Source: Marsupella aquatica (taxonomy: Eukaryota > Marchantiophyta). Taken from it: DNA of 64,000 bases. The position numbers and the translations under genes are program-made. The notes under the pieces are model-generated. The model searched no databases and had not been told where the DNA came from. It worked only from the letters and a program-made list of their open reading frames with translations. Position 1 is the first letter of the stretch. Each line of letters starts with the position of its first letter. Below are positions 1 to 12,881 of the stretch, in pieces. Location: positions 7,502,001-7,566,000 of the forward strand of contig OZ316899.1 of the NCBI GenBank assembly GCA_973895155.1. The letters run 5' to 3'.

Positions 1-2449
1 GGCAGAAAGGCCAGACCCAAGCCGGGATTACAATGGGTACCTCCTCAACCAACTGAAGAAGATCTTGAAGGAGGAACAACAAGTGATCGGCGTGGGAAGC
101 GTGTCCCGACTTGGCTATCACATGCCGCTGTTGTGTCGGTATGCCAGAAGTCAAATCTTTGCCCCAGTACTTCCCCTATCGGCAAGGGCACCGAAGGAAG
201 TTCCGGAGCAGAGGCCGGCAACAGAAGAGCCCAACCAGCCTACCAGTCCTACAATCGAGTAGGTGTTTCGGCCAAGTAAAGAAGACTTGCCAATGCAGCA
301 ATCAGGCATGCAGAATCTGCTGAAATTGCTGGAGAAGGAGAGAACGGCACCGACAATGGCAACGGCACCGGTACAGGACACTGCCCCAGAGGCCAGCCTA
401 AGCTGACTCGGGAGGGAAAACCCCTTTACCAGAGCCAACGAGAGAAGGAGGCCGGAACACAAGCCGGGAGTTCGAATGTATGTGGGAGCCTCAAGCCCCG
501 AATCGGAGGCAGAGCAGCCTAAGGCTCCTTCCCGCGGAAAACAGAGGGAGAGGACAGCCTAGAAACCAGAGGAGGAACCAGAGCCCGTGATCTGTGAGGC
601 TGTTTTCACGGCAGGACCGAGGGAATGGAGGGGGAAGCCGGGAGTCCAAGCAGTGGAGGAGGCGGTGGAGGACTACAACAATGATAACTCCGGCTATGGG
701 TCGGATCATCATGTTCCAGGAGTAAGGACCTATGGCCAGTTTATCCCCACGCTTCCAAGAGTAGTTTGAGGGGACCCCACCTAGCAGAGTAGCCCCGAGT
801 CTCCCCCACCAGAGGTTGCTCCCCCGAGCTTTGACGGCATAAAGCAGACGGCACAAGAATTTCAGGAGCAACTTAGGGAGGAAGAGAAAGCAGCCCTGGC
901 TAGGGAGAAAGATTTACCAGGAGGAGATTGGCCGGAGGACATCAGGCGGCTTGCCAAAAAAAGAAGCAACCCTCTTGCCACCGTAGAAGAAATCCGCAAG
1001 GCGGCTTGGGAATAGAGGCCGAGGTGGTTGCTGCCAATGACTTCTACTTACTCCACCTATGCTAAAGATAGAGCCATGGAGTACGGGGAGATGTGTGGGG
1101 ATCTGGCACTCAGCATCTTTGGGGAGGAGTTGGAGCAGGGACCTTTTTTCCAGAGGGAGATGTTGGAGAAGCACCGATTAGAAGAAGCGGTGGCTTTGGA
1201 GAGAAGCAGGAAGGACAAGGTCATTCGACGGCTTAGAGAGATGGAAGCCGAGGTGGAAGACCTGCAGGTGGCCAAGAAAGCCCAAGATGAGCTGCGGATT
1301 AAGCGGCATGAGCTAAACATCATGCAAGGACAATTGGATGCCGCTCAGTTTGGCAATCAGATTATCAAAGATAAACTAACTCGGATCCAAGGAGAGTTGG
1401 CCGGCGCGGTCAAGGACAAGGAAAAGTGGAAGCAGGAGCTGAGGGAAGTAGAGGAGGCCCACATAACCGCCAACAACCGGGCCATGGCGGAGACTCAGAG
1501 AAAGGAGAGGGCGTTGAAAGGAGAGCTTGAGGATATCCGCGGAGCCCTTGAGCAGAAGGAGGCCAAGTTAGGGAAATCCTATCAAGGGATTATTGCGCTG
1601 CAGCAGGAGCTTGCATCCCTTATGGCCAGCTTCAAGGCCGACCTGCGTGAGAAGGATGACCAGCTCGACCAGACTTATGCCAAGATGAATAAGATGGAGA
1701 ATGAGGTCGTAGCAAAGCTCGACAAGGAGCTAAGAGCAACCCAGGAGGAGAGGGCTACCTTAAAATTGGAATTGGAGGAAGCCAAAAAGGAGCTGCAGGA
1801 GGGACGGAAGGACCTGGAGGAAGCCCAGGAGGAGTTGGAGGAAACCACCAGGAAGATGGAGAACTTACAGCGGCGGGCCGACAACCAAACGGAGCGGCTG
1901 AAGAAACAAGCCGCAGTATTTAAGTGCTTAGCTTCATCTGGTCCAATTCCAATTGTGGGAACTCCGTTACCAGGAGGGGTATTGGCCGAAGGACAAGCCA
2001 AGACACACGCCCCGATGCCGGAGGTAGGTAGCAAGGGGAAGGGACCAGCTACCAAAACAGGGAAGAAGAAGAAGCGGAAACCTTCTGGGTCTGGGAGTTA
2101 TACGGCTTACCAAGCCGTTGTGACCCAGGAGGTCAACCCGGCACCAACCTCCGGCATGGTCACGGTAGTAGATCCACCTGTTGAAGAAGGTGGGGATGGC
2201 AAGGCCGAGGCCGGGACAGCTATTGATGAAGCCGAGGTATCGGATCCTCCACTAGAACATGTCGGGAAGGCCGAAGCCGTATCGAAGGCCGTGACTGATG
2301 CTGAGGCCAAAACCGAGGGTGGACCCAGTCAAGCCGATGAAGAGTTGACTCGGTCCGGGGCAGGTAATCTGTCAGAGGATGGACCGACGGCAGTGCCTGC
2401 GGGGGAAGCATTGGGGGCGTCCATTGAGGATCCGCCACCGGTGTCGTGA
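1..2449 (+). pseudogene. LTR-encoded ORF remnant in A 5' LTR (mobile-domain end, coiled coil, acidic tail)
   Basis: This is the C-terminal two thirds of the protein that is intact in element E (53285-56905). Bases 1-1020 encode the end of the mobile-domain-like region and a linker, with several in-frame stops near 260, 404, 560, 767 and 783. From 1028 to 2449 the frame is open for 473 codons. This part starts with a conserved MTSTY...YAKDRAMEYGEMCG segment, then about 270 residues of Glu/Lys/Leu-rich coiled coil, then a Gly/Pro/Glu-rich tail ending SIEDPPPVS. Two of the stops, after PRVV and GDPT, also occur at the same places in the 3' LTR, so they predate insertion. No membrane segment is seen. 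The molecular function is unknown. Confidence 0.75.
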
Positions 2450-2700
2450 CGGTGCAAGGGCGTCATTCCTTTAAGGAAGGGCGGACGTGGAGGTAGGAGG
2501 CGTGAGTGGGCAGGGCGGGCTCAGATCTCCAAGTTTAGGATTAGGATCAAGACCAGGAGACGGCCTGACACTTAGATTAGTGGGATGGCGGATCCACTGG
2601 TAGGAGCAACACTTGTACTCCTGCCTCGCTGTACAGTTAGGTAGATTACAGGTAGGATAGATTAAGCTTATGCGACGAAGTTCTAGACAGATCCGCTGCC

Positions 2701-2717
2701 AGAATAAATACCTGGGC
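2701..2717 (+). promoter_or_regulatory. Candidate LTR core promoter (TATA-like), element A
   Basis: AGAATAAATACCTGGGCAG is the best conserved non-coding block between the diverged LTRs of A/E and B; B has GGATAAAAACCTGGGCAG and E has GGATAAGTACCTGGGCAG. It lies about 250 bp after the LTR frame ends and about 650 bp before the LTR end. This fits a U3/R promoter and would place the whole LTR frame in U3. The transcription start is inferred, not observed. Confidence 0.5.
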
Positions 2718-3354
2718 AGCAGGGAGTCCAGGGCCTCTTCTTTAGCAAGTTTTTAGTTGCACCAGCAGGGCTGGGATCAAGTAGTAAGAGAAGCTCTTGG
2801 TTAGTTATACAGTGACCCTTGTGTATATTCATGTTTCCTCATGCCTAAGAACTGAATAGAGTTGGCCTCATGGCTTAGTTTGCAGAGCTTGTGTATGAGA
2901 TGTACTATTTGTATGGCAAGTGCATGGTATAACTCAGTCAGAAGGAGTCATTTTGCTATTTGTGTGTCGCATTAACTTGTGTGAAGAGTGCCCACATCAA
3001 TGAAGGGAAGTAGCAAGGGAGTGAGAGTTGGATGTGTCGAGCTGAGAGAGGTCTTAGCGGCTTAACCAAGCCAATTGGGGATCATTCCGGCGGCGGAATC
3101 CAAACATACCTAATGGAAGACCAGGAGAGAAATACAAGGGAAGGCCTAGAATAGGCCGGCTAAGTATCTCATGACCCGATGAAGGATCTGTCCAGTATAT
3201 GTGTGTAAAATGTTAATAGTAGTAGAAGGAGAGTTAGCAGCATCCCATGCCGCTAAGCCGCGGAAACGGCCTCGCCGAGGACAAAACCTGCGGGAATCGG
3301 CTTGAGCAAGGGGGTTTTCTTGGGTTTGGGGAGCCATGGGACGCACCACATTTT

Positions 3355-3374
3355 TGGCGCTAGATGGAGGGGGC
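3355..3374 (+). promoter_or_regulatory. Primer-binding site, element A
   Basis: TGGCGCTAGATGGAGGGGGC starts four bases after the LTR end. The same sequence follows the 5' LTRs of B and E. From memory its first 10-15 bases complement the 3' end of plant tRNA-Asn(GUU), which ends in TCTAGCGCCA. The tRNA identity should be confirmed by search. Confidence 0.75.
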
Positions 3375-3419
3375 ATTTCTTAAGCCGTGAGATATGAAGT
3401 TAGGAAGGAAGTGTGGGTA

Positions 3420-6375
3420 ATGACTGAACCTACGCCAAGAGAGGAAAGAGTGATTCAACGGGAGAGAGCTCGTCTGCAGCAGCTCGCCGGGTGGCATGAT
3501 ACACAGCGACTGAGAGGGGCAAAAAGAGCTAGTAGCTCTGTAACTGAAAGTGGCATCGAAGAAGACACACCAGAAGAAGGGTCGGTAAGGAGAAGTGAGT
3601 CTCCAACCAACATGGGGGAACCAGAGGCACGGCCAGACAAGAGGCCAGGGACCAGACTGAGCCAACGGTCGCGTATTCATTACAAGGCCTTTCATGGAAG
3701 AGGAGATGAGGATCCGGACGAATGGTTGGATGACTTCGAAGGAACCGCTGCAGCAAATGGAGAATCGGCCATCAAGATGCAAATTCTTCCCGTCCTGTTC
3801 AAGGGTGAGGCTAGGCCTTGGTACACAGCACTGGACGTGGAAGATCAAGCCATCTGGAATACTTTCAGATCACTATTTGTCAAGGAGTTTCAACCCATTG
3901 GAACTTCAGAGTTAGCAGTGCTGAAGTTGGGACGACTTCGGTTCAAGGAGAACAAATCCTTCAGGAAGTTCCTGCAACGCTTCAAAAGCTGGTAAGACGT
4001 ACAAATACCAATGCATCTGAAGGTATGCAACTTCAATGGTTAGTGAATGCTTTGCCACAGAAGATGAGTTTTGCAATTAGGAAGGAGAATCCAGAGACTT
4101 TAGCCGAGGCAATTAGAGATATTCAATTATACATTAATGCAGATATCACAAGCCGGAAGAAACAGCTTAAGTCTGAGAGTTCCTCATCGGAGGAAGGATC
4201 AACCCAGAAGAAAAACGATAAGAAAAAGAAACATTCTAAGAAGTCAAGAAGTGATAACTCAAGCTCGGATAGTGGAGGTAGAAAGAGTGAGTCATCTTCT
4301 AGTTCTGAAGAAGAAAAAACTAGGAAAAGGAAGGGCAGAAGGAGGGGAAAGATGAAAGTCAAGCTAGAGGCTAAAACACCAGATAACATCATAGCCCTTA
4401 CCAAGCAGCTTAAGGCTATAATAGCAGAGGTAAAACCGAAGAAGAAGGTAGTACAGGAGGATAGCTCTGTATGGTGTGCCTTATGTTATAAAACCGGACA
4501 CCATAAGGATGTGTGTCCTAAACTTAATACTAGTCATGTTCGGCATGTGGCTGAGGTCAGACCATGTCAGGGAGAGTAGAGTACTTTTTAGGGGATGTCG
4601 TTGATAGTGTTTTCGGCATCAGTGAGACTGGAGCACGAGACCTATCCAACAAACCTGCATCTCTCTGGTCAGGATTAAGGAACAATCTGGGAGAAATATA
4701 TCCTCGGATTATTCAAAATCCGTCAGTACCTCCTAGGCCGAATGTGCAAAGATTTGCGGCATGCTATAATTGTGATCAACCTGGTCATTTTGCTAGAGAA
4801 TGCCCAAATGCACGCAAACAAGGTGATGGACAACCAGCTCAACTATGTATGGGATGCCGACAGGAGGGCCACCTGCTAGGACAATGTCCTACGTGGTTGG
4901 CAGGCCTGGCCACAAATCATAAGCTCTTGCCAGTCAAGGTCTTGCCGCCAGGTACTATCCCCGAAGGAGTTCAAATCAACCACATCAAACTCGGATGGCA
5001 AACGGATGTCGAGGCAGAGTTCGGACCATCTGATGATGAGGCCGAGGCCCTATCAACCTTCTCAGAAGAGGATTTGGATCATGATTGCTACCGGGTCTCT
5101 GCTCAATCTACCAGAAGGAAGGAAAGGTGGGATGGGCTGGCCAAAAATAAAGGGAAGGATAAGGAAGAAATAATCGACTCTTCGTCAACATCAACAGAAG
5201 GGGAAGGAAAGGCGTCGGCAACACAGGTAAGCCATGAGCCCACCAGTGAGCCCAATCCTTCACAGGACAGCGACTTCAATCGAGATCACCCTAAGTTGTT
5301 CTACCCCTCTATTACGGCTAGTGTTAAGAAACAATTGCAAGAATTAGAAACCCAGGAGAATACCGAAGCCATAGTCAAGGATGTGAAACGAGCAAAAGCG
5401 TTGTTTGCTTCGGAGGATCCAATGGCTATGGAAACCAGCATGGAAAAATAGGCCGAAGCCAAGATGAAGACAGCGCCAGAAGAGAAGCCGATAGTTCCCT
5501 ATGACCTGGCTAAAGATGTGCTAGAATCTAGAGTCTTGGCAACCGTAGGTCAACTATTGAAAAATAGCCCGTACTTCCGGAAGCAGTTAAGGAAGGCAAT
5601 TCTCGGCAAGCCGAGATTACCCAAGGTAGCAACCAAATCCGATGTGCTGATGATAGAAGAAGATCAAAGAGCCCCAGCATTATCATTAATGATTCAAGGA
5701 GAAATATTATTGCGAGTACCCATTGATGGAGGATCAGGGGTATGTATTATGATTGATTCAACAGCAAAAGGATGGGGTCTAACGTCGGAGATGACTGGAA
5801 GAGTGTTAAACATGGCCAATGGGTATCAAGTCATTCCCACGGGAGTGTCAACCGGCATCAAAACGGAGATAGGAGGTATCTTCTTTAGCATTAACTATGT
5901 AGTAATGAAACCGGTAAACCCTACGTTGTTCCGGCTATTAATTGGCAGGCCATGGCTGTACCTAGCCAAGGTAATAGAGGATTGGGGTAAGAAGGAGTTC
6001 ACCTTTGGGGCCCCATCTATCACGGTATCCTGGGACACCAAGGATGACCGCAGGAAAAGCATCAGGGAGATAGATGGGTACGACAATGGACTGGAATCCG
6101 CCGATGAGGTACGTTGGCTAGAATGCCTCACTGACCTAACCAAAGAAAGTGTCTTTGGACCAGAGGTACCCCGCAGCGGATTATGGCAAGAACCTATGGA
6201 AGGTGACTTGGAGGAAGGTGAAGAAAAGGTCGAGGACTGCTTTACCATAGAATTGACATTTTTAGCTTCAATCCCAGAGGAAGCACCAAGAGTGGACCAA
6301 TTGGGTGAAACGGTTAAGTGGGGAGCTACAACAGGGACCGTGGATTTTCCTCAGGCGTTGTGGCAAAGCCGATAG
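3420..6375 (+). pseudogene. gag: Element A gag-protease (decayed)
   Basis: The start MTEPTPREERV at 3420 matches the intact E gag. The retrotransposon gag domain spans roughly 3660-4140 (RIHYKAFHG, WLDDFEGTAAANGESAIKMQ). A one-base loss near 3985 shifts frame, then a Lys/Ser-rich linker and CCHC knuckle 1 (CALCYKTGHHKDVC, about 4480) follow. A second one-base loss occurs near 4576. Knuckles 2 and 3 (CYNCDQPGHFAREC, CMGCRQEGHLLGQC) lie at about 4760-4890. A TAG sits at 5449. The retropepsin region carries PIDGGSGVCIMID at about 5720, with D-G-G rather than the usual D-S/T-G. The frame ends at 6375 and overlaps the pol frame (-1) from 6318. Confidence 0.9.
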
Positions 6376-9077
6376 GATCCACAACGCCGTCTATCCCTGA
6401 CAACAAATTAAATACAAGGGGATCGTCTTACAAGCCAATCTCAAGGGCAGAGAAAATTGAGGCCCTACTAGAAGCCGGAAGAGCACGACGGCCTGACCCT
6501 CAGGAAGCAGGAATAGATGACATGCACGGGAAGAATCCAAAACCAAGTCAAGAAGGGAAGCCGACAACTAAATCAAAACCGAGCAGAACGGCAAGGGAAC
6601 AGTCTGTTGAGAACCAAGGAGAAATTAAGTCAACCAACTTGGCTAGTACTGCCAAGATTCCAGTCTATGGAGGTATGAGACTGGAAAGGCTGGAAGCCGA
6701 GCTGGACCCGAATTTGAAGAAGCAGATTAATATGATCCAAGCACGGCAATACCGGAAGCTCGACTTAGGAGAAGGAAGGGAACTGAACTTAGGGAGGGAC
6801 CTAACACCTGAACTCGAGAAGGAGATCAGTGAATTACTAATTGAATTTCAGGATGTGTTCGCATGGAGTCACCAAGATCTGAAGGGAGTAGACCCAAAAC
6901 TAGGAGAACACCGAATTGATCTCATGTTAGGGGCCAAATCATTTCGACAACCGATTTGACGGATGAACCGTAATATTCCCTGATGGTAAAAACTGAAATC
7001 CACAAACTAGTAGAAGCTGGATTCATCACTCCAGTCCTACACTCAGACTGGGTGTCTCCAATTGTGATAGTTCCCAAGAAAGCTAGCAGTATGGCTAGAT
7101 ATCATGCAACCTAAGAACATAAAGGATGTGAGATCCTTCTTGGGGTGCATTGGCTATTATCGCCGGTTCATCAAGGACTTTGCCAAACTAGCTTTACCAT
7201 TAACCAACATGCTCAAAGCAGGTGCAGACTTTGAACCCACACCAGAACGAGTAACAGCAGTAATAGAATTGAAGCAAATGTTAGTAGAGGCCCCAGTCAT
7301 GATAGCACCAGACTGGAACAAGGATTTTCATGTCTTTGTAGATGTCTCAGGCTTTTGTATCGGCTCAGTACTAGGTCAGTTGGATGAGAAAGGAAGGGAC
7401 AATCCCATATACTTTGCAAGCCGCCAACTTGCCGATGCCGAACGCAATTACTCCACCATAGAAAGAGAAGCATTAGGAGTCATTTATTCCTGTAAAAAGT
7501 TTAGGCATTATTTACTGGGGTACAAAGTAATCTTTCATACCGATCATGAAAGTTTGAAGTACCTAGTAAATAAGCCGGACCTTACGGGCAGGGTAGCAAG
7601 ATGGATTTTGCTATTACAGGAGTTTGACTACAAGCTAAAAATCAAGCCAGGAAAGCTACACGCCAATGCCGACTTCTTTTCAAGGATCACAGGTGAACCT
7701 GCCACGGATTGCATCGATGATCGATTTCCCGACAAGGAGCTATTCGTTGTGGAAATAGCTGATACATGGTACCCTGAGATTTTACAATTTCTCAGCACAT
7801 CCAGATTACAGCCAGGGCTAAACAGAGAGCAAGCCGCAGTCTTTTTGCGGAAGGTCAGACAGTATCAGTGCATTAAGGGCATCCTACACAGGTATGGAAT
7901 TAGCGGCACAATTCAAAGGTGTTTGGAAAAAGGAGAGGTAAAACGAGTCCTACGGGTTATGCATGGGGAGGAAGCCGGAGGACATTTTGCTCCAGCAACC
8001 ACGTCTAAAAAGATATTAAATGCCGGTTACTGGTGGCCCACCTTGCACAAGGATGTCTACCAGTTTATCAAACAATGCGACCCTTGTCAGCGAGCGGGAG
8101 GACCAAGGGTGTCCACAAGACATCCACTACACCCTATTCTACCTCTGACACCATTTGAGAAATGGGGTATTGACTACTTGGGACCTCTGAAACCATTGAC
8201 CCATCCTCAAAAAAACAAGTACATAATCCTAGCCACGGATTATGCAACTAAGTGGGTAGAGGCCAGGCCGACAACGAAGGATGATGCAATTACTACGGCT
8301 TGATTCATGTATGAGCAGATCTTCACCAGGTATGGCGCACCCCTAGAATTAGTTAGTGATAGAGGAACCCATTTTCTGAATGATATAATTAGTCGTTTAA
8401 ATGAGCAGTATTTAGTTAGACATAGGCCTACTACTCCCTACCACCCAAAGGCAAATGGGTTGACAGAACGAGCAAACGGAATTATAGGAAAGATATTGAA
8501 CAAAACCGTAGCTCAGAACAAACTCGACTGGGATGATAAATTGTTTGCTTTTGTTTTTGCTTACAATTTAGCCTATAAATCCACTACCGGTCATACACCC
8601 TTTTTCTTAATCTTTGGATAGGAAGCCCTGGTACCCATGCAACTTGAGATTCCTACATTTCAAGTTACAATTGAGGAGAGAACCTCAGAGGAGGAAAGCC
8701 TAAAGGAGCGAGAATATAGGTTAGAAGCTTTAGAGGAGGCAAGAATGATTTCAGCCGAGAGAGTCGAATATAGATAGAATACCATGAAGCAGCAGTATGA
8801 TAAAAGGTTGAAACTAGTTAGTATTCACACAGGAGATCTTGTATTACTTTATGACAGTAGGTATAGTAGGTTTTCGGGGAAACTTTACACTCGCTGGTTA
8901 GGACCTTTCAGGGTATCAATGAAGTTCTCTAATGGCTCTGTGCAATTGGCCAACATAACTGGAGAGGTGTACCTAGTTCGCATCCATTACGACCGCCTCA
9001 AGAAATACTATATGGACGAAGATGAAGTTGTTCACAAGGACGCTTCACAATTAAGTGGGGAGCTATGTGATGCCTAG
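6318..9077 (+). pseudogene. pol: Element A pol (RT core deleted; RNase H and integrase decayed)
   Basis: The frame is -1 relative to gag-PR. It contains the RT N-terminal part (AWSHQDLKGVDPKLGEHRIDLML), a TGA at 6957 and an indel near 6970. At about 7084 an RT deletion joins the PKKA motif directly to ARYHATNEHKG-type sequence; compared with B, about 0.5 kb with the catalytic FIDDF is gone. RNase H (FHVFVDVSGFCIGSVL, DHESLKYL) lies at 7320-7680. Integrase spans 7960-8620 with HHCC (HGEEAGGH, CDPCQ), first D in WGIDYLG, second D in SDRGTHF and E in GLTERANG. There are stops at 8302 and 8620. The C-terminus has a GPF-type module and no chromodomain. The terminal codons C-D-A-stop are the first 12 bases of the 3' LTR. 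Confidence 0.9.
9051..9065 (+). promoter_or_regulatory. Polypurine tract, element A
   Basis: TTAAGTGGGGAGCTA directly abuts the 3' LTR start TGTGATGCC. It is translated as part of the last pol residues (SGEL). The same tract abuts the 3' LTR of E at 47974-47988 (reverse strand). Confidence 0.75.
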
Positions 9078-9180
9078 CCAGGAATCACTACGCCAGTTAG
9101 GTGGGGAAAACGGAGGTGTAACCTATAAACACATTAGTATAGTAACAAAAACAAGGAAAATATAAACAATTAGGGTGACT

Positions 9181-12100
9181 ATGGAACCCGGGGCGAGGCC
9201 GGAGGTAAAGACGCCGGGGGAGAGAACACGATTAGGGTTAGTGCGCGCTAAGCATCGGCGGCTAGGGGTAACCAACGGGAGGAAAGACCAGAGGAGGAGA
9301 GGGGTAAGGACCGCTTGCGAGGAATGGTGGCTCATTTGCAAGCACGAACTGGGCAGACAACTATGGAAGGCCAAATACTGTCAGCTACTTAGGCAAGCAC
9401 TCTCGGCGGGAGCAGATACCAATGATCGAGTCAAGGAGGGTATGAGCAACGTCAATCAAGCGACACATTTTTGGGGATGCCTGTTCGAACGGGCAACTGA
9501 GTACATTAGGACTTACGAGAACAAAGAATCAGAGAGAGCAGCTCGAGAACGGCAGGAGCTCGCTCGACTGTGGGAGCTGTAGAAGTCTGCCTTTTAGGAG
9601 AACTCATCAAGGCCAAGTTCTTGTGGACTCCTACTACCAATCAGCTCGATGACTTTCTGTTTTGCAAAGACAAAATCGTCGGCATTTGGGAAGCCATCAA
9701 CCGCTGCAATGACACGCACTGGGAGTTGAAGGGTAGCACGGAGGGGTGGACAAAGGCAACTGTGCTAGGAGAAACATCCACGGCAGCCGAGATGAAGAGG
9801 AAAGGAAACAACAACAAAGAGGCCACCCCGGTAAAAAGACCGAGGTCGGTGGCACCAAGGAAGCCAGCAGAGCAGCAGAACGGGAGGCAGGGAGAAGCCA
9901 AAGAGGAGGAGGTCGATCCCATCAATGCCATTCCAACAAAGGATGACACCTGGAAAGGCTGGGCGGCAACCCTACCAGAGGAAGTGCAATTACATTTTGC
10001 ACGGGAGGAGGATGCATGCTTTATGGCCATGCAGACCAAGAAGTACCAGGGCTTCATGGCCGGATCCGGCTTGGAAGCCTTTGTAAGATTACCATGGCTG
10101 AAGCCAGAGGTGCCGGACTCAGACTTATTAGAATTCGTGGGATCTTGGGAACCCAAGACCAATTCCATGAGGGTGTATGGGAAGGATTTATATCTCACTC
10201 CCCGGGTGATTGCCGAGGTGTTTGGCTTGCCGATGGGTAATAAGACCAAGGTTGATACCAGGAAGACCTTACTTGACAAGGAGTTCCGGTCGTTCCCAGG
10301 ACCATCAACAAAGAATGGCTTCTTCCGGAACACCTGCACCAACCCGCACATCGGAGAGATGATCGATTTCTTGCGGGTGACCATGCATTGTAACTTGCCG
10401 AGGGCAGAGATCGGCAAGGCTTAGGTCTACCTGGCAGAAAGGCCAGACCCAAGCCGGGATTACAACGGGTACCTCCTCAATCAACTGAAGAAGATCTTGA
10501 AGGAGGAACAGCAGGCGATTGGCGTGGGAAGCGTGTCCCGGCTTGGCTATCACATGTTGTTGTTGTGCCGGTATGCCAGAAGTCAAATCTTTGCCCCAGT
10601 ACTTCCCCTATCGGCAAGGGCACCGGAGGAAGTTCCGGAGCAGAGGCCAGCAACAGAAGAGCCCAACTAGCTTGCCAGTCCTACGATCGAGCAGGTGTTT
10701 CGGCCAAGGAAAGAAGACTTGCCGATGCAGCAATCAGGCATGCAGAATCTGCTGAAATTGCTGGAGAAGGAGAGAACGGCACCGGCAACGGCAACGGCAC
10801 CGGTACAGGACACTGCCCCAGAGGCCGGCCTAAGCTGACTTGGGAGGGAAAACCTCATTACCGGAGCCAACGAGAGAAGGAGGCCGGAACACAAGCCGGG
10901 AGTTCAAATGTATGTGGGAGCCTCAAGCCCCAAATTGGAGGTAGAGCAGCCTAAGGCTCCTTCCCGCGGAAAACAGAGGGAGAGGACAGCCTGGAAACTA
11001 GTGGAGGAACCAGAGCCCGTGATCTGTGAGGCCGTTTTCACGGCAGGACCAGGGGAACAGAGGGGGAAGCCGGGAGTCCAAGCAGTGGAGGAGGCTGTGG
11101 AGGACTACAGCAATGATAACTCCGGCTATGGGTCGGATCATCATGTTCCAGGAGTAAGGACCTGTGGCCAGTTTATCCCCACGCTTCCAAGAGTAGTTTG
11201 AGGGGACCCCACCTAGCAGAGTAGCCCCGAGTCTCCCCCACCAGAGGTTGCTCCCCCGAGCTTTGACGGCATAAAGCAGACGGCACAAGAATTTCAGGAG
11301 CGACTTAGGGAGGAAGAGAAAGCAGCCCTGGCTAGGGAGAAAGATTTACCAGGAGGAGATTGGCCGGAGGACATCAGGCGGCTTGCCAAAAAAAGAAGCA
11401 ACCCTCTCGCCACCGTAGAAGAAATCTGCAAGGCGGCTTGGGAACAGAGGCCGAGGTGGTTGATGCCGATGACTTCTACTTACTCCGCCTATGCTAAAGA
11501 TAGAGCCATGGAGTACAGGGAGATGTGTGGGGACCTGGCACTCAACATCTTTGGGGAGGAGTTGGAGCAGGGACCTTTTTTCCAGAGGGAGATGTTGGAG
11601 AAGCACCGATTAGAAGAAGCGGTGGCTTTGGAGAGAAGCAAGAAGGACAAGGTCATCCAGCGGCTTAGGGAGATGGAAACCGAGGTGGAAGACCTGCAGG
11701 CGGCCAAGAAAGCCCAAGATGAGCTGCGGATTAAGCGGCATGAGCTAAACTTCATGCAAGGACAATTGGATGCCGCTCAGTCTGGCAATCAGATTATCAA
11801 AGATAAACTGACTTGGACCCAAGGAGAGTTGGTCGGCGCGGTCAAGGACAGGGAAAAGTGGAAGCAGGAGCTGAGGGACGTAGAGGAGGCCCACATAACC
11901 GCCAACAACCGGGCCATGGCGGAGACTCAGAGAAAGGAGAGGGCATTGAAAGGAGAGCTTGAGGATATCCGCGAAGCCCTTGAGCAGAAGGAGGCCGAGT
12001 TAGGGAAATCCTATCAAGGGATTATTGCGCTGCAGCAGGAACTTGCATCCCTGACGGCCAGCTTCAAGGCCGACCTCCGTGAGAAGGACGACCAGCTTGA

Positions 12101-12881
12101 CCAGACTTATGCCAAGATGAATAAGATGGAGTCTGAGGTCGTAGCAGAGCTTGACAAGGAGCTAAGAGCAACCCAGGAGGAGAGGGCTACCTTAAAATTG
12201 GAATTGGAGGAAGCCAAAAAGGAGCTGCAGGAGGGACGGAAGGACCCGGAGGAAGCCCAGGAGGAGTTGGAGGAAACCACCAGGAAGATGGAGAACTTAC
12301 AGCGGCGGGCCGACAACCAAACGGAGCGGCTGAAGAAACAAGCCGCAGTATTTAAGTGCTTAGCTTCATCTGGTCCAATTCCAATTGTGGGAACTCCGTT
12401 ACCAGGAGGGGTACTGGCCGAAGGACAAGCCGAGACACACGCCCCGGTGCCGGAGGTAGGTAGCAAGGGGAAGGGACCAGCTACCAAAATAGGGAAGAAG
12501 AAGAAGCGGAAACCTTCTGGGTCTGGGAGTTATACGGCTTACCAAGCCGTTGTGACCCAGGCGGTCAACCCGGCACCAAGCTCCGGCATGGTCACGGCAG
12601 TATATCCACCTGTTGAAGAAGGTGGGGATGGCAAGGCCGAGGCCGGGACAGCTATTGATGAAGCCGAGGTACCGGATCCTCCACTAGAACATGTCGGGAA
12701 GGCCGAAGCCGTATCGAAGGCCGTGACCGATGCTAAGGCCGAAGCCGAGGGTGGACCCAGTCAAGCCGATGAAGAGTTGACTCGGTCCAGGGCAGGTAAT
12801 CTGTCAGAGGACGGACCGACGGCAGTGGGTGCGGGGGAAGCGTTGGGGGCGTCCATTGAGGATCCGCCACCAGTGTCGTGA
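9181..12881 (+). pseudogene. LTR-encoded ORF remnant in A 3' LTR, near full length
   Basis: The first ATG is at 9181 (MEPGARPEV), matching the ATG at 56905 in E. A basic N-terminal region is followed by a frame break near 9575. Then 9600-10424 holds the mobile-domain-like block (YLTPRVIAEVFGLPMG, FRSFPGPSTKNGFFRN). A TAG sits at 10422, further stops occur near 10668, 10836, 11199 and 11215, and an open 473-codon coiled-coil segment runs from 11460 to 12881 (SIEDPPPVS end). It matches the 5' LTR copy closely. Function is unknown; the architecture suggests a nuclear, self-associating accessory protein. Confidence 0.75.

Larger units (their letters stand above)
1..3350 (+). repeat. Element A 5' LTR (truncated by window edge)
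   Basis: Near-identical to 10433-13540, the distal part of the 3' LTR, apart from a deletion there. It ends in ACGCACCACA at 3341-3350, followed by four T and the PBS. Bases 1-2449 hold the LTR-encoded frame; 2450-3350 is non-coding and includes a TATA-like site and presumably R and U5. The same terminus ends both LTRs of element E. Confidence 0.9.

Noticed and set aside
1028-2449. Host gene for a myosin- or SMC-like coiled-coil protein
   Set aside because: It recurs in every LTR copy, always in the same place relative to the PBS, so it is part of the transposon.
2450-3350. A 0.9-kb LTR with the long ORF as an ordinary extra gene between pol and LTR
   Set aside because: In E the repeated unit is 4657 bp on both sides and the TSD lies outside the ORF-bearing repeat, so the ORF belongs to the LTR.
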